35,520 nucleotides of DNA, taken from assembly GCA_017621515.1 (NCBI GenBank), contig JAGASY010000080.1, forward strand, positions 1 through 35,520. Reading direction: 5' to 3'. Within the stretch, counting starts at the first letter, position 1, and each line of letters opens with the position of its first letter. Positions 25,804 to 35,428 of the stretch are shown piece by piece. This stretch comes from Bacteroidaceae bacterium (GTDB lineage: Bacteria > Bacteroidota > Bacteroidia > Bacteroidales > Bacteroidaceae). A model generated the notes under the pieces. That model did no database searches. It had not been told where the DNA came from and worked only from the letters and a program-made list of their open reading frames with translations. The translations under genes were made by a program, and so were the position numbers.

Positions 25804-26775
25804 ATGAAGTGCAGAATCTTCATGCTCATAACAGTCCTCTCTCTGTCCGTCCTCTCAACATCGGAGAAAGAAAACATCAGACAAACTGCTGATATGACAG
25901 AGAAATACGAGGACTCCAACAAAGACACATTATCTATAGTTTTTACAGGTGACGTACTTCTCGACAGAGGAGTACGTCGCCATATTGAGCATGAGGGAAT
26001 TGAAGCACTATTCGCAGAAGTAGAAAATGACTTCAAGAGGTCTGACGCTGTAGTCATCAATCTTGAGTGTCCTATAACCGACACCATATCCCCATTAAAC
26101 AAGAAATTTATTTTTCGTGCAGACCCGGATGTAGCCCCCAAAATGAAAGGCCTTGGAATAACCCATGCCGCACTTGCCAACAACCACACAATGGATCAAG
26201 GAAGAAGAGGACTGGTCTCTACAAACAGGCATTTACTACAGAACGGAATCGTTCCATTAGGATATGGATATACATTTGAGGAACGTCTTGCACCCACTAT
26301 CATAGAAAAGCACGGAATAAAGGTGGCATTGTTCAATGCAGTACTACTAACCATTGAAAATTGGTCGCCCATAGTTGAGAAACAAGCAGGTGTTTGTCAA
26401 CCGACTATACATGAGCTATCCGAAGTCATACGGCGATATAAACATTCACACAAAGACACATATTGTGTTGCCATACTGCATTGGGGAGCAGAATATCAGA
26501 CATCTCCTTCCGTAAATCAACGTTATGAAGCCGCCAAACTTATCACTTCTGGAGCTGATGCCATTATCGGACATCATCCGCACGTAATACAAAAACCGGA
26601 CAGAATCAGCGGCAAACCAGTATATTATAGTCTTGGAAATTTCATATTTGACAATCCCCACCCTCTCGCACAGCGTTCACTGATGGTACGTCTGTGTTTC
26701 ACAACAGACAGCGTGACATGTGAAGAGACCCAATTGCACATACAACGCTGCCGTCCTATAAGAAAAAAACAATAA
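25804..26775 (+). CDS. CapA-family (PGA_cap) metallophosphatase-like protein
   Basis: 323 residues with a probable signal peptide (MKCRIFMLITVLSLSVLST). PGA_cap motifs: FTGDVLLDRGV (metal-binding Asp), VVINLECPI, THAALANNHTMDQG, LHWGAEYQ and IIGHHPHVIQ. The CapA family is named for poly-gamma-glutamate capsule synthesis, but many Bacteroidales members have no linked capB/capC and none are here, so the substrate is unknown. The protein ends a same-strand run of short gaps starting at aroC. Confidence 0.9.
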   Translation: MKCRIFMLITVLSLSVLSTSEKENIRQTADMTEKYEDSNKDTLSIVFTGDVLLDRGVRRHIEHEGIEALFAEVENDFKRSDAVVINLECPITDTISPLNKKFIFRADPDVAPKMKGLGITHAALANNHTMDQGRRGLVSTNRHLLQNGIVPLGYGYTFEERLAPTIIEKHGIKVALFNAVLLTIENWSPIVEKQAGVCQPTIHELSEVIRRYKHSHKDTYCVAILHWGAEYQTSPSVNQRYEAAKLITSGADAIIGHHPHVIQKPDRISGKPVYYSLGNFIFDNPHPLAQRSLMVRLCFTTDSVTCEETQLHIQRCRPIRKKQ

Positions 26776-26886
26776 GCTATTATTAGAAATTATTTTATTC
26801 TTACTTATCATAGCAAGCGGTCTAAAGCGAGATATTTGCCTGTATCGACAAAAGCATACTATACTCTATATGCACCGACAATGCCT

Positions 26887-27099
26887 TGAAAACCTATTGT
26901 ATGTGCAATAAGAAATCGAAAACAGTGCGCAGAAATCTCAAATCCACAGTGTGGATTATAAAAACAACACTGTGGATTTTGTAAACCACACTGTGGATTA
27001 TAAAAACCACACAGTGGATTTGAGATTTTTGCGTAGTGTTTTCTATTCCTCTCTGCACAGATATTTTTATTTTGTGAGCAAGTTCAACTTGCGAAACTT
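26887..27099 (-). repeat. Structured intergenic element, copy 2 (inverted): four 11-bp palindromic words on a 21-bp period
   Basis: Plus-strand words at 26944 (CCACAGTGTGG), 26965 (CAACACTGTGG), 26986 (CCACACTGTGG) and 27007 (CCACACAGTGG), exactly 21 bp apart. On the minus strand the spacers TTTTTATAAT, TTTACAAAAT, TTTTTATAAT and the flanks (AAGTTTCGCAA...TTGAACTTGCTCAC, and CACATACAATAGGTTTTCA) match copy 1 almost base for base, while the words differ. It sits in the CapA-glnS gap, ending 26 bp before the glnS promoter. Confidence 0.9.
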
Positions 27100-27125
27100 G
27101 AATCATTAATTCTACTGTCCTTGTT

Positions 27126-27156
27126 TTTCGTATATCACATTTTTGTAGTACATTTG
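27126..27156 (+). promoter_or_regulatory. Promoter of glnS
   Basis: TACATTTG at 27149-27156 with near-consensus TTTC at 27126-27129 and a 19-bp spacer. Leader of about 45 nt to the ATG at 27205. Confidence 0.65.
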
Positions 27157-27204
27157 CATTAATAAAAAACAAATCAATAACGCAAAATAACAAAACAAAA
27201 AATT

Positions 27205-28905
27205 ATGGACGTTGAAAAGGTGGAAGAAACAAAGTATGAACCGCTCAACTTTGTTGAAGAAGCAGTGAAGAAGGATTTGGAAGACGGCAAAAATGGAGGA
27301 CGTATCCAAACTCGTTTTCCGCCTGAACCAAACGGCTATCTGCACATAGGCCATGCAAAAGCAATATGCATAGACTTCGGAATTGCAGCTAAACACAATG
27401 GTATATGTAATCTGAGATTTGATGACACTAATCCTTCAAAGGAGGATACAGAATATGTAGATGCCATCACAGAGGACATCAAGTGGCTGGGATTCAAATG
27501 GGAAAACATATATTATGCTTCCGACTACTTCCAGCAGCTTTGGGACTTTGCCGTAACCCTCATCAAAGAAGGGAAAGCATATATAGACGAACAGTCGAAA
27601 GAAACAATCGAGCAGCAGAAAGGAACACCACAGCAGCCGGGTGTGGAGAGCCCTTACCGTAACCGCCCTGTAGAAGAAAGCCTCGACCTCTTTGAAAGGA
27701 TGAACAAAGGCGAATTTGAAGAGGGAAGCATGGTGTTGCGTGCCAAGATAGACATGACAAGTCCGAACATGCACTTCCGCGATCCTATCATCTATCGCAT
27801 CATAAAGACTCCTCATCACAGAACTGGAACCACATGGCAGGCATATCCTATGTATGACTTCGCACATGGTCAGAGCGACTACTTCGAAGGTGTGACACAC
27901 TCTATCTGTACACTCGAATTTGAGGTGCATCGCCCACTCTACAACTTCTTCATCGACGAACTGAAAGAAGGCAAGGACTTGGAAGACAACCGTCCTCGCC
28001 AGATTGAGTTCAACCGACTGAACCTTACTTATACGGTGATGAGCAAGCGCAAGCTTCTCGCACTTGTGAAAGAAGGACTTGTAAGCGGATGGGACGACCC
28101 TCGTATGCCGACTTTGTGCGGATTCCGCCGACGCGGATACAGTCCGGAGTCGATACGCAAGTTCATCAAGATGATTGGCTACACAAAATATGAGGCTCTT
28201 AATGACTTTGCCATGCTTGAAGCCGCTGTACGCGAAGATTTGAATACAAGGGCCACACGTGTGAGTGCTGTCATCAATCCTGTGAAACTCGTCATCACCA
28301 ACTATCCGGAAGACAAAGTGGAAGTGCTGGAAGCGATAGACAACCCAGAAGATCCGGAAAGCAAGACACATACCATAGAGTTCAGCCGTGAACTATGGAT
28401 AGAAAGAGAAGATTTCATGGAGGATGCACCGAAGAAGTTCTTCCGCCTGAGCGTAGGAAGAGAAGTACGACTCAAAAACGCTTATATCGTAAAGTGTACT
28501 GGAGTGAAGAAGGATGCCAACGGAGAAATTGAAGAAATATACTGTGAATATGACGAGAACACCAAGAGCGGAATGCCGGATGCAAACCGCAAGGTGAAAG
28601 CCACACTGCACTGGCTCAGCTGCAAGCACTGTCTGCCGGCAGAGGTTCGTCTTTACGACCGTCTGTTCATGGTAGAGAACCCAAGTGCCGATGAACGTGA
28701 CTTCAGAGAACTGCTTAATCCGAACTCATTGGAAATACGTACAAACTGCTATGTAGAAAAATATCTCACAGAGTTTAAGCCTCTTGACCACTTGCAGTTC
28801 CAGCGCATAGGATATTTTACTCCGGACAAGGATTCTACTCCTGAAAAACTGATATTCAACCGAACTGTCGGACTGCGCGACAATTGGGCTAAGATATTCA
28901 AATAA
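27205..28905 (+). CDS. glnS: Glutamine--tRNA ligase
   Basis: 566 residues, full length. Class I aminoacyl-tRNA synthetase: PPEPNGYLHIGHAKAI (HIGH 47-50), FDDTNP, WQAYPMYDFAHG, and the KMSKS-equivalent VMSKR (278-282). A C-terminal anticodon-binding beta-barrel follows. It charges tRNA-Gln directly. A single gene with its own promoter and terminator. Confidence 0.98.
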   Translation: MDVEKVEETKYEPLNFVEEAVKKDLEDGKNGGRIQTRFPPEPNGYLHIGHAKAICIDFGIAAKHNGICNLRFDDTNPSKEDTEYVDAITEDIKWLGFKWENIYYASDYFQQLWDFAVTLIKEGKAYIDEQSKETIEQQKGTPQQPGVESPYRNRPVEESLDLFERMNKGEFEEGSMVLRAKIDMTSPNMHFRDPIIYRIIKTPHHRTGTTWQAYPMYDFAHGQSDYFEGVTHSICTLEFEVHRPLYNFFIDELKEGKDLEDNRPRQIEFNRLNLTYTVMSKRKLLALVKEGLVSGWDDPRMPTLCGFRRRGYSPESIRKFIKMIGYTKYEALNDFAMLEAAVREDLNTRATRVSAVINPVKLVITNYPEDKVEVLEAIDNPEDPESKTHTIEFSRELWIEREDFMEDAPKKFFRLSVGREVRLKNAYIVKCTGVKKDANGEIEEIYCEYDENTKSGMPDANRKVKATLHWLSCKHCLPAEVRLYDRLFMVENPSADERDFRELLNPNSLEIRTNCYVEKYLTEFKPLDHLQFQRIGYFTPDKDSTPEKLIFNRTVGLRDNWAKIFK

Positions 28906-28915
28906 AGTCATCCGT

Positions 28916-28978
28916 GAGGTTGTAAAACTTGCAAGATTCATTTTTCTTCAGTTTTACAACCTCCTGTTTTATTATTTT
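28916..28978 (+). terminator. Terminator after glnS
   Basis: GAGGTTGTAAAACT (28916-28929) pairs perfectly with AGTTTTACAACCTC (28950-28963), 20-nt loop, followed by a T-rich tract. Confidence 0.75.
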
Positions 28979-29025
28979 CATGTTCATAATCAAAGAACCT
29001 AAAAACCTTACAACCCTATATTTCC

Positions 29026-30546
29026 ATGAACAAAGACTTCTTTGAATCACAAGAATTTCAAGACAAGCTCGCAAGCTATGAACTTGCAGACACACTCGGA
29101 CAAAGATGCTACTTTGACACAGAAGATTTTGTCGATATTTCCGACTATTATCTGGATAATAATCGTCCGGATGATGCCATGCGCGCAATAAATCAGGGAT
29201 TGCTCATACACAAGGACAACAACCATCTGCTGGCAATCAAAGCCGGAATATTCATATACAAACATCAATTCACGGATGCTTTGGACATCATAAGCCAGAT
29301 ACAGGATTATCCAAACAGTGAAATACTCTATATCCGGGCACAGCTTGCTTATGCCTTTGACCATGACTTACAGAAAGCAGAGACCTTATTCTGTGAATGG
29401 CTTGAGAAAGAAGAAAAAGAGTTGGCAACAAACTATGAAAAGAATGAAAGCGGAGATATCATAAGGGATGATTACATCCATGTCATCATGTCGTTTATCG
29501 ACCTCTCGGATACAAGAGACGAGGAGGCGGTACGGAGATGGATAGACAAATATATTGAGCGTTTCTCACCTCTCGGCAATTATGATTCCGATTTGCTTTT
29601 GGCGGACATCTGCCGCGAAGAAAACATGATAGATTATGTGGAACGAGTATATACCCTTTTGCTTGACACCAATCCTTATCTTGATTCGGCATGGGCAATA
29701 TTGGCTGCCGCACAAAACATCAACGGGAAATTTGAGGAGGCAATAAACTCTGCGGATTTTGCCTTGGCAATCAATCCGGAAGATTATGACGCTATTCTGA
29801 CCAAAGCGCACAGCTACTATGGCATGAACGATTCAAGTAATGCGCTTCCGCTATTTCAGAAATACATTGACAAAACAGATGACCACAGCCAATATCTTTA
29901 TTTAGGGCTATGCCATGTGTTGGAAGAACATACGGAAGAAGGATACAAATATATAAAAGGTGCACAAGACTTTTATGAGAGCAAAGGCATAGAAAACAAA
30001 TCCGTATATGCCTCCATGTGTTATGAGATTGCAGATGTTTATAATACAGGCAGATTTTATACAGAAGCAGAAGAGGCAATAGACAAGGCTCTGAGTATTG
30101 ATTTCGACAATCCGGATTTCCTTCTTCTGAAAGGAAGTATAGTACTTGCGTTCAATGAAATCAATGAATCGCTCAGATACTTTGCAAGAGCCGTGACGAA
30201 GACTCATGACAAGGTACGTACTTATATATATATAGGTGTACGCTTCATGTCATTCGAAGAATATGAAGTTGCCGTATTCATGTTCAACAAAGCTCTTGAG
30301 GAGAAGAATGATCCGAACTGCACAATGGCACATGCTTATCTTGCCTACATATTCTTTCATACGAAACAATATGAAGAATTTCTCAACCATCTGAAGATTG
30401 CATGTAAAGAATATCCGGATATCACAAGAAGCCTGTTTGGTGACTTGTTTCCGAATGTGAAACCGGAAGAGTATTACGAATTTGTTACGACAACGAAAAA
30501 AAATTGGACAAAAGATACGGAGAGTGAGGACAAAAAAGAAGAATAA
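29026..30546 (+). CDS. Tetratricopeptide-repeat protein
   Basis: 506 residues with no signal peptide. Degenerate TPR units run through the whole chain: DAMRAINQGLLIHKDNN, DALDIISQIQDYPNSE, EEAINSADFALAINPEDYDA, EEAIDKALSIDFDNPDFLLLKGS, and YEVAVFMFNKALEEKNDPN. It ends in a charged tail (TEDTESEDKKEE-like). TPR proteins are scaffolds for protein complexes; the partner cannot be deduced here. It is alone between the glnS terminator and a bidirectional terminator shared with glgP. Confidence 0.9.
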   Translation: MNKDFFESQEFQDKLASYELADTLGQRCYFDTEDFVDISDYYLDNNRPDDAMRAINQGLLIHKDNNHLLAIKAGIFIYKHQFTDALDIISQIQDYPNSEILYIRAQLAYAFDHDLQKAETLFCEWLEKEEKELATNYEKNESGDIIRDDYIHVIMSFIDLSDTRDEEAVRRWIDKYIERFSPLGNYDSDLLLADICREENMIDYVERVYTLLLDTNPYLDSAWAILAAAQNINGKFEEAINSADFALAINPEDYDAILTKAHSYYGMNDSSNALPLFQKYIDKTDDHSQYLYLGLCHVLEEHTEEGYKYIKGAQDFYESKGIENKSVYASMCYEIADVYNTGRFYTEAEEAIDKALSIDFDNPDFLLLKGSIVLAFNEINESLRYFARAVTKTHDKVRTYIYIGVRFMSFEEYEVAVFMFNKALEEKNDPNCTMAHAYLAYIFFHTKQYEEFLNHLKIACKEYPDITRSLFGDLFPNVKPEEYYEFVTTTKKNWTKDTESEDKKEE

Positions 30547-30647
30547 GCATCGTCTCCGAAGTTTATCTTTCCCATCACTCATAAAGCTTATATTGGGGAC
30601 ACCACCCAAATCTTATACCATCCGAATCTTATAGAAATATTTTCAAA

Positions 30648-30688
30648 AAAGACGGTTGAGCAATGTAACTCAACCGTCTTTCTTATTT
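30648..30688. terminator. Bidirectional terminator between TPR gene and glgP
   Basis: AAGACGGTTGAG (ending 30660) pairs with CTCAACCGTCTT (30669-30680) around an 8-nt loop, A-run on the left and T-rich on the right, between convergent genes. Confidence 0.85.
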
Positions 30689-30751
30689 TATTATTCTGAC
30701 AACTTCTGCATATCAATCATTCCATGCAACAATTGTCTGAGGAATATCAAA

Positions 30752-33319
30752 TCAATTGAACCATTTAACGTAGCAGAAGTCCTGACGATGAGGCAGATTG
30801 ACATTCTTAGGATACATACGGTATGCAACCTTGAAGCTTCCTGAAGTAGGAATGCAATGAGTGCCTTCGAATGTGAAGAGATTTCCATCGCGCTTTACAA
30901 CTTCCAGCGGTTCAACGCTATATACATGTTCTCTGCCGTCATCATCAACGCGTACAGTCACAAGTTCCAAACCGACAGCATCATCAAGTCCCTGCTCGTC
31001 AACAACGTAGCGAATCTTATACTTCTGACCGCTCTGTACATTTCCGTTCAAGACATCCTGCTCCTTCTCAGATGAAACTACAGTGATGTTACCCCAACGT
31101 TCTGCAACCTGCTCTTTCCAAAGTACAATCTCCTTTGCCTTCTTATAGTTGTCAGCAAACAGAACCTTAGAACGCTCAGCAAGTTTAGAATAGAAACGAT
31201 CGTAGTAATCATCCAACTGACGCTTCATTGTGTAATGTGGAGCAACCTGAGCAATAGAGTTCTTTACTGTACGAATCCATCCTTCGCTATATCCCTTAGC
31301 ATTACGTGCATAATAAAGAGGGAGAATCTCATTCTCAAGCAAAGAATATATTGTTGCAGCATCAAGCTGATCCTGCTGCTCCTGATTCTGGTATGTACGC
31401 TTTTCTGTAAGAGCCCAACCAGCACCCTCACGATAGCCTTCAAGCCACCATCCGTCAAGAACAGAAAGGTTGACAACACCATTCATAAGAGCCTTCTCAC
31501 CAGAAGTACCTGATGCCTCAAGAGGACGAGTAGGAGTATTCATCCAGATATCTACACCTGTAACAAGACGACGTGCCAGTTTCATATCATAGTTCTCAAG
31601 GAAGATAATCTTACCAAGGAACTCAGGACGACGGCTGATTTCATAAATCTTCTTGATAAGTCCCTGACCTGCTCCATCATGTGGATGCGCTTTTCCTGCA
31701 AACAAGAACTGCACAGGATAATTAGGGTTATTGACAATCTTTGCAAGACGGTCAAGATCTGAGAACAGGAGGTGAGCACGCTTATATGTAGCAAAACGAC
31801 GTGCAAAGCCGATAAGAAGAGCATTCGGGTTAATCTTCTCAAGCAATGAAACGATACGAGAAGGGTCTCCCTGATTCTTCAACCAGTCTTCACGGAAAGC
31901 ACGCTGTATGTATGCTATAAGCTTATTCTTCAGAGCCTGACGAGTCTTCCATATTTCCTCATCTGGCACATTATAGATAGCCTCCCAAAGTTTTGCATTG
32001 CTCTGGTCGTTATAGTATGACTTGTCGAAATGTTTGCCATAAAGAGTCTTCCACTCAGAAGCACTCCATGTAGGGAAGTGTACACCGTTTGTTACATAGC
32101 CCACATTGTCAAGTTCTTCAGGGAAGTATCCTTTCCATATACCGGAGAACATATCCTTTGAAACTTTTCCGTGAAGCCAGCTTACACCGTTCACCCATGA
32201 GCATGTGTTACATGCAAATGTGGACATACAGAAACGCTCTCCCTTGTCCTCTGGATTAATACGTCCCATTCCGATAAATTCATCCCAGCTTATGCCAAGT
32301 GCCTGCGGATAACCTCCCATGTACTTGCCAAAGAGACCTTCGTCAAAGTAGTCATGACCTGCAGGAACCGGAGTGTGAACAGTGTAGAGAGAAGAAGAAC
32401 GAACAACCTCAAGTGCCTCATTGAATGAAAGTCCTTCTTTCACATAGTCAACAAGACGCTGTACATTGCAAAGTGCAGCATGACCCTCGTTGCAGTGATA
32501 TATATCTTTCTTTATTCCAAGCTTCTTGAGTGTAAGTACACCACCTATACCAAGAAGAATCTCCTGCTTCAAACGGTTCTCCCAGTCACCACCATAAAGA
32601 TTGTGAGTGATAGAACGGTCAAATTCGCTGTTGAGTTCATTGTCTGTATCCAGCAAGTACAGCTTGATACGTCCTACATTGACGCGCCATACGTATGCAT
32701 GTACAGTATAGTTGTTATAAGGAACATCCACTACAACCGGCTGTCCGTTTTCGTCCAATTCGTGTTCGATAGGAAGACTACCGAAGTTCTGTGCTTCATA
32801 TTTAGCCACCTGCTGACCATCCATAGACAATGCCTGAGTGAAGTATCCGTAACGGTAAAGGAAACCAACGGCACACATGTCAACATTGCTGTCCGAAGCC
32901 TCTTTCAAATAGTCACCGGCAAGGATTCCAAGACCACCAGAATAAATCTTAAGAACATGAGACAAACCGTATTCCATACACAGATATGCCACTGACGGAC
33001 GAGTTGCATCAGGCTTTACATCCATATATTTACGGAAATCAGCATATACTTTATTTACACGCTCCAAGACCTTCTTGTCTTTTGACAATTCTTCAAGTCT
33101 CTCATAATTCATCCGAGCCAAAAGAAGTACAGGATTCTGTCCAACCTTCTTCCACAAATCCGGATCAAGATCATTGTAAAGATCTGTTGCTTCGTTATTC
33201 CATGACCACCACAAGTTGTGTGCAATTTCATCCAATGGCTTCAGTCCCTCTGGAATAAAAGATCTTACGCTAACCTCTCTCCAATTAGGAGTGTTAGCAT
33301 TACTTGCCTGAATTCTCAT
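30752..33319 (-). CDS. glgP: Alpha-glucan (glycogen) phosphorylase, GT35
   Basis: 855 residues. N-terminal region [16 protein letters not shown] typical of the short-form bacterial/archaeal glucan phosphorylases, [33 protein letters not shown], and the PLP-binding [14 protein letters not shown] (Lys609). It phosphorolyses alpha-1,4-glucan to glucose-1-phosphate. It follows glycogen synthase by 141 bp on the same strand, making a synthesis/breakdown pair. The intervening gap shows no consensus promoter, so co-transcription is likely. Confidence 0.95.
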   Translation of the reverse strand: MRIQASNANTPNWREVSVRSFIPEGLKPLDEIAHNLWWSWNNEATDLYNDLDPDLWKKVGQNPVLLLARMNYERLEELSKDKKVLERVNKVYADFRKYMDVKPDATRPSVAYLCMEYGLSHVLKIYSGGLGILAGDYLKEASDSNVDMCAVGFLYRYGYFTQALSMDGQQVAKYEAQNFGSLPIEHELDENGQPVVVDVPYNNYTVHAYVWRVNVGRIKLYLLDTDNELNSEFDRSITHNLYGGDWENRLKQEILLGIGGVLTLKKLGIKKDIYHCNEGHAALCNVQRLVDYVKEGLSFNEALEVVRSSSLYTVHTPVPAGHDYFDEGLFGKYMGGYPQALGISWDEFIGMGRINPEDKGERFCMSTFACNTCSWVNGVSWLHGKVSKDMFSGIWKGYFPEELDNVGYVTNGVHFPTWSASEWKTLYGKHFDKSYYNDQSNAKLWEAIYNVPDEEIWKTRQALKNKLIAYIQRAFREDWLKNQGDPSRIVSLLEKINPNALLIGFARRFATYKRAHLLFSDLDRLAKIVNNPNYPVQFLFAGKAHPHDGAGQGLIKKIYEISRRPEFLGKIIFLENYDMKLARRLVTGVDIWMNTPTRPLEASGTSGEKALMNGVVNLSVLDGWWLEGYREGAGWALTEKRTYQNQEQQDQLDAATIYSLLENEILPLYYARNAKGYSEGWIRTVKNSIAQVAPHYTMKRQLDDYYDRFYSKLAERSKVLFADNYKKAKEIVLWKEQVAERWGNITVVSSEKEQDVLNGNVQSGQKYKIRYVVDEQGLDDAVGLELVTVRVDDDGREHVYSVEPLEVVKRDGNLFTFEGTHCIPTSGSFKVAYRMYPKNVNLPHRQDFCYVKWFN

Positions 33320-33460
33320 AATCTTTTTTATTTGTATATTATATTATTGTTTACTAAAAGAACTTCCAAAGCACAAATCCTATACTTTTTGCAAATGACA
33401 AACAGGATTTTGCCAGAAAACATCCCTTTATCTTTATTTTCTATTTCTTATATTCAATAT

Positions 33461-35131
33461 TCACTTTGCCACCCTCTTACCAGCGTTTGTAAGAGCAATG
33501 TCATACGCCTTATAATAATACTTGATGAAATGCTTCCACAAAGCCTTCTCAGCAATCGCAGCAGCCTTCTTCCTAATCCCGGCAACAGCCTTGTCGTCCA
33601 GTTTTGAAAACTCAAGCAATGTGGCACAAATAGAGTTAGCCACTTCCTCAAAGTTGAAATCAGAACGGTGTACAGTCTTTACACCATCAGAAATCTCGCT
33701 CTCACCTTTCTTCAGACTATTAGCCCAGAGTCCAAAACCGGCAAGATCAGTTGTAATACAAGGAACATGAAAAGCCACACTTTCTGTAGGGGTATATCCC
33801 CAAGGTTCATAATAAGAAGGATAAACACAAATATCATTTCCAATAAGAATATCATAATAGTGCATATTGAAAATGCCATCATTTCCATCAAGATAACACG
33901 GAACAAATATCACTTTCACCTTATCTTCTGGTCTATTATGCATATCAAGCCAATTCATCTGCCCTAAGACAGAATCTTCATTCTGATTATGCAGCTCATG
34001 GGTAATACGCGGATTCTCACACGCACTTCCGTCTGATTTTTTTGAAGCAAGCTTAGCTTTAAGGTCAGCTCTCGCCTCTTTCATCCATGCAGGCACCATA
34101 ACAAAAGCCAGCACTTCACGTTCAAGCCTACTGTCATGCCTTAACCTGTTAAGCGAATCTACAAACAAATCAATTCCCTTATTCTTATATTCATACCGTC
34201 CGCCAGTGCTAACAATCAGGGTGTCGTCACCAAGATTTGTCCCCATCAAGGCATTTGCCACAGCGAGCATCTTTTTTCTTGCAGCTTTACGTGCCTCATC
34301 AAACGGTGTACCGACTTTCGGAACAAAATCATTCTCAAATCCATTCATCAAGACCACATCTGCAGGACGATCCAGAAGTTCCTCGCACTCACGCGCTGTA
34401 ATATCACTTACTGTTGTAAAGCAATCCACGTTAGCAGCGGTCTGTTTCTCTATCGAATGCTTCGACTGCATGTTCAGCTCCAGTGCCATCTGGTCGCCAT
34501 TATACGCAAACAAATAATCATAAAGCGGCTTTCCGTTTCCTGCAATCGAGCGTCCTATACTGGTCGCATGTGTCGTAAAAATCGTAGCTATCGAAGGCAC
34601 CGCTTTCTGCACATACAATGCCCCAAGTCCAGTCATCCACTCATGAGCCTGATAAACCACTTTATCAGACGGCTTCACATCATAGAACTTATAATAACTT
34701 TCCACTACCTTTCCGGCAGCGTATGAAAACATGGAGGCTTCATCATAATCGCCGTAGGCATGTAAAGAATCTACTCTGTAATTGTTCCATGCCCAAGCAT
34801 ATATATCATCTTTCTGTTTGAAAAAAGGATTGAAATCCACCAATACAGCTATCGGCTCCCCGGGTATAAGCCAACGTCCTACACGTATATCAAGTCCGTC
34901 TATCTCTTTTGCATACTTTCTCCATTTGGAAAGAAGCTGTTTGCTTTCTTTAAAAAGAGGATTCTTCTTGTCAATCCAAAAATCCGGCCCTATAAATATC
35001 ACCTTGTCAGCCATAACATCCTGCAAAGTCTTTGCTCTTGTGGACAATACAGTATAAATACCACCGACTTTATTGCATACTTCCCAACTTGATTCAAAAA
35101 TCAAATCTGGGGATAAAAGTTTCTTCGGCAT
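33461..35131 (-). CDS. Glycogen synthase, GT3 (eukaryote-like) family
   Basis: 556 residues from the ATG at 35131 (MPKKLLSPDLIFESSWEVCNKVGGIYTVL). The frame extends to 35203 but that stretch lies between the promoter -7 box and the ATG and is not family-like. GT3 marks: the N-terminal FESSWEVCNKVGGIYTV loop, AHEWMTGLGALYV, the THATSIGR segment, and the EX7E pair EPWGYTPTE (Glu442, Glu450). It elongates alpha-1,4-glucan; the GT3 type is the form found in Bacteroidales rather than GlgA. Transcribed first, ahead of glgP. Confidence 0.95.
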   Translation of the reverse strand: MPKKLLSPDLIFESSWEVCNKVGGIYTVLSTRAKTLQDVMADKVIFIGPDFWIDKKNPLFKESKQLLSKWRKYAKEIDGLDIRVGRWLIPGEPIAVLVDFNPFFKQKDDIYAWAWNNYRVDSLHAYGDYDEASMFSYAAGKVVESYYKFYDVKPSDKVVYQAHEWMTGLGALYVQKAVPSIATIFTTHATSIGRSIAGNGKPLYDYLFAYNGDQMALELNMQSKHSIEKQTAANVDCFTTVSDITARECEELLDRPADVVLMNGFENDFVPKVGTPFDEARKAARKKMLAVANALMGTNLGDDTLIVSTGGRYEYKNKGIDLFVDSLNRLRHDSRLEREVLAFVMVPAWMKEARADLKAKLASKKSDGSACENPRITHELHNQNEDSVLGQMNWLDMHNRPEDKVKVIFVPCYLDGNDGIFNMHYYDILIGNDICVYPSYYEPWGYTPTESVAFHVPCITTDLAGFGLWANSLKKGESEISDGVKTVHRSDFNFEEVANSICATLLEFSKLDDKAVAGIRKKAAAIAEKALWKHFIKYYYKAYDIALTNAGKRVAK

Positions 35132-35180
35132 AATTCTTAAAAATAATTTTTTACCTTTAACTTTATATATAAAAGCGTGG

Positions 35181-35211
35181 CAAAGGTAGCATTTTTTTTT
35201 CACATTACAAA
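35181..35211 (-). promoter_or_regulatory. Consensus promoter of the glycogen synthase-phosphorylase pair
   Basis: On the minus strand TTTG (35211-35208), a 19-bp spacer, TACCTTTG (35188-35181). Leader of about 45 nt before the ATG at 35131. Confidence 0.8.
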
Positions 35212-35339
35212 AAAACCATCCATTTCTTAAGGTTTCAGGACATCACCCCTATGAAAAAGCAAGCAAAACGAACTAAAAATCAGCCCAGAATATAGTTTAT
35301 ATACATCTACCCTCTCTTAAAAGCAACACTCTCACAACA

Positions 35340-35376
35340 GAAAAAAAAGACAGGAACTACAATTTGTAATTCCCGT
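35340..35376 (-). terminator. Terminator downstream of the tRNA-Gly remnant
   Basis: In the minus-strand RNA, AAAGACGGGAATTAC pairs with GTAGTTCCTGTCTTT; the two non-Watson-Crick positions are G-U only in this orientation. A T8 run follows. It terminates transcription coming from the tRNA. Confidence 0.8.
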
Positions 35377-35380
35377 CTTT

Positions 35381-35428
35381 GAGCGGAAAACGAGACTCGA
35401 ACTCGCGACCCCAACCTTGGCAAGGTTG
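35381..35428 (-). pseudogene. 3' half of tRNA-Gly (anticodon GCC), 5' half missing
   Basis: On the minus strand the sequence runs CAACC-TTGCCAA-GGTTG (complete 5-bp anticodon stem and loop, anticodon GCC), then the variable loop, T arm with GTTCGAGTC and acceptor strand TTTTCCGC. The D arm and 5' acceptor strand (expected GCGGAA...AGCTCAGTTGG) are absent; instead unrelated sequence begins at 35429. Its own terminator lies just downstream. Typical of the leftover half of a tRNA used as an integration site, or of an assembly junction. Confidence 0.85.

Noticed and set aside
26887..27193. Minus-strand ORF (99 codons) over element copy 2
   Set aside because: Its translation is a low-complexity reading of the 21-bp repeats (repeated VVFIIHSV/VVYKIHSV), with no start context.
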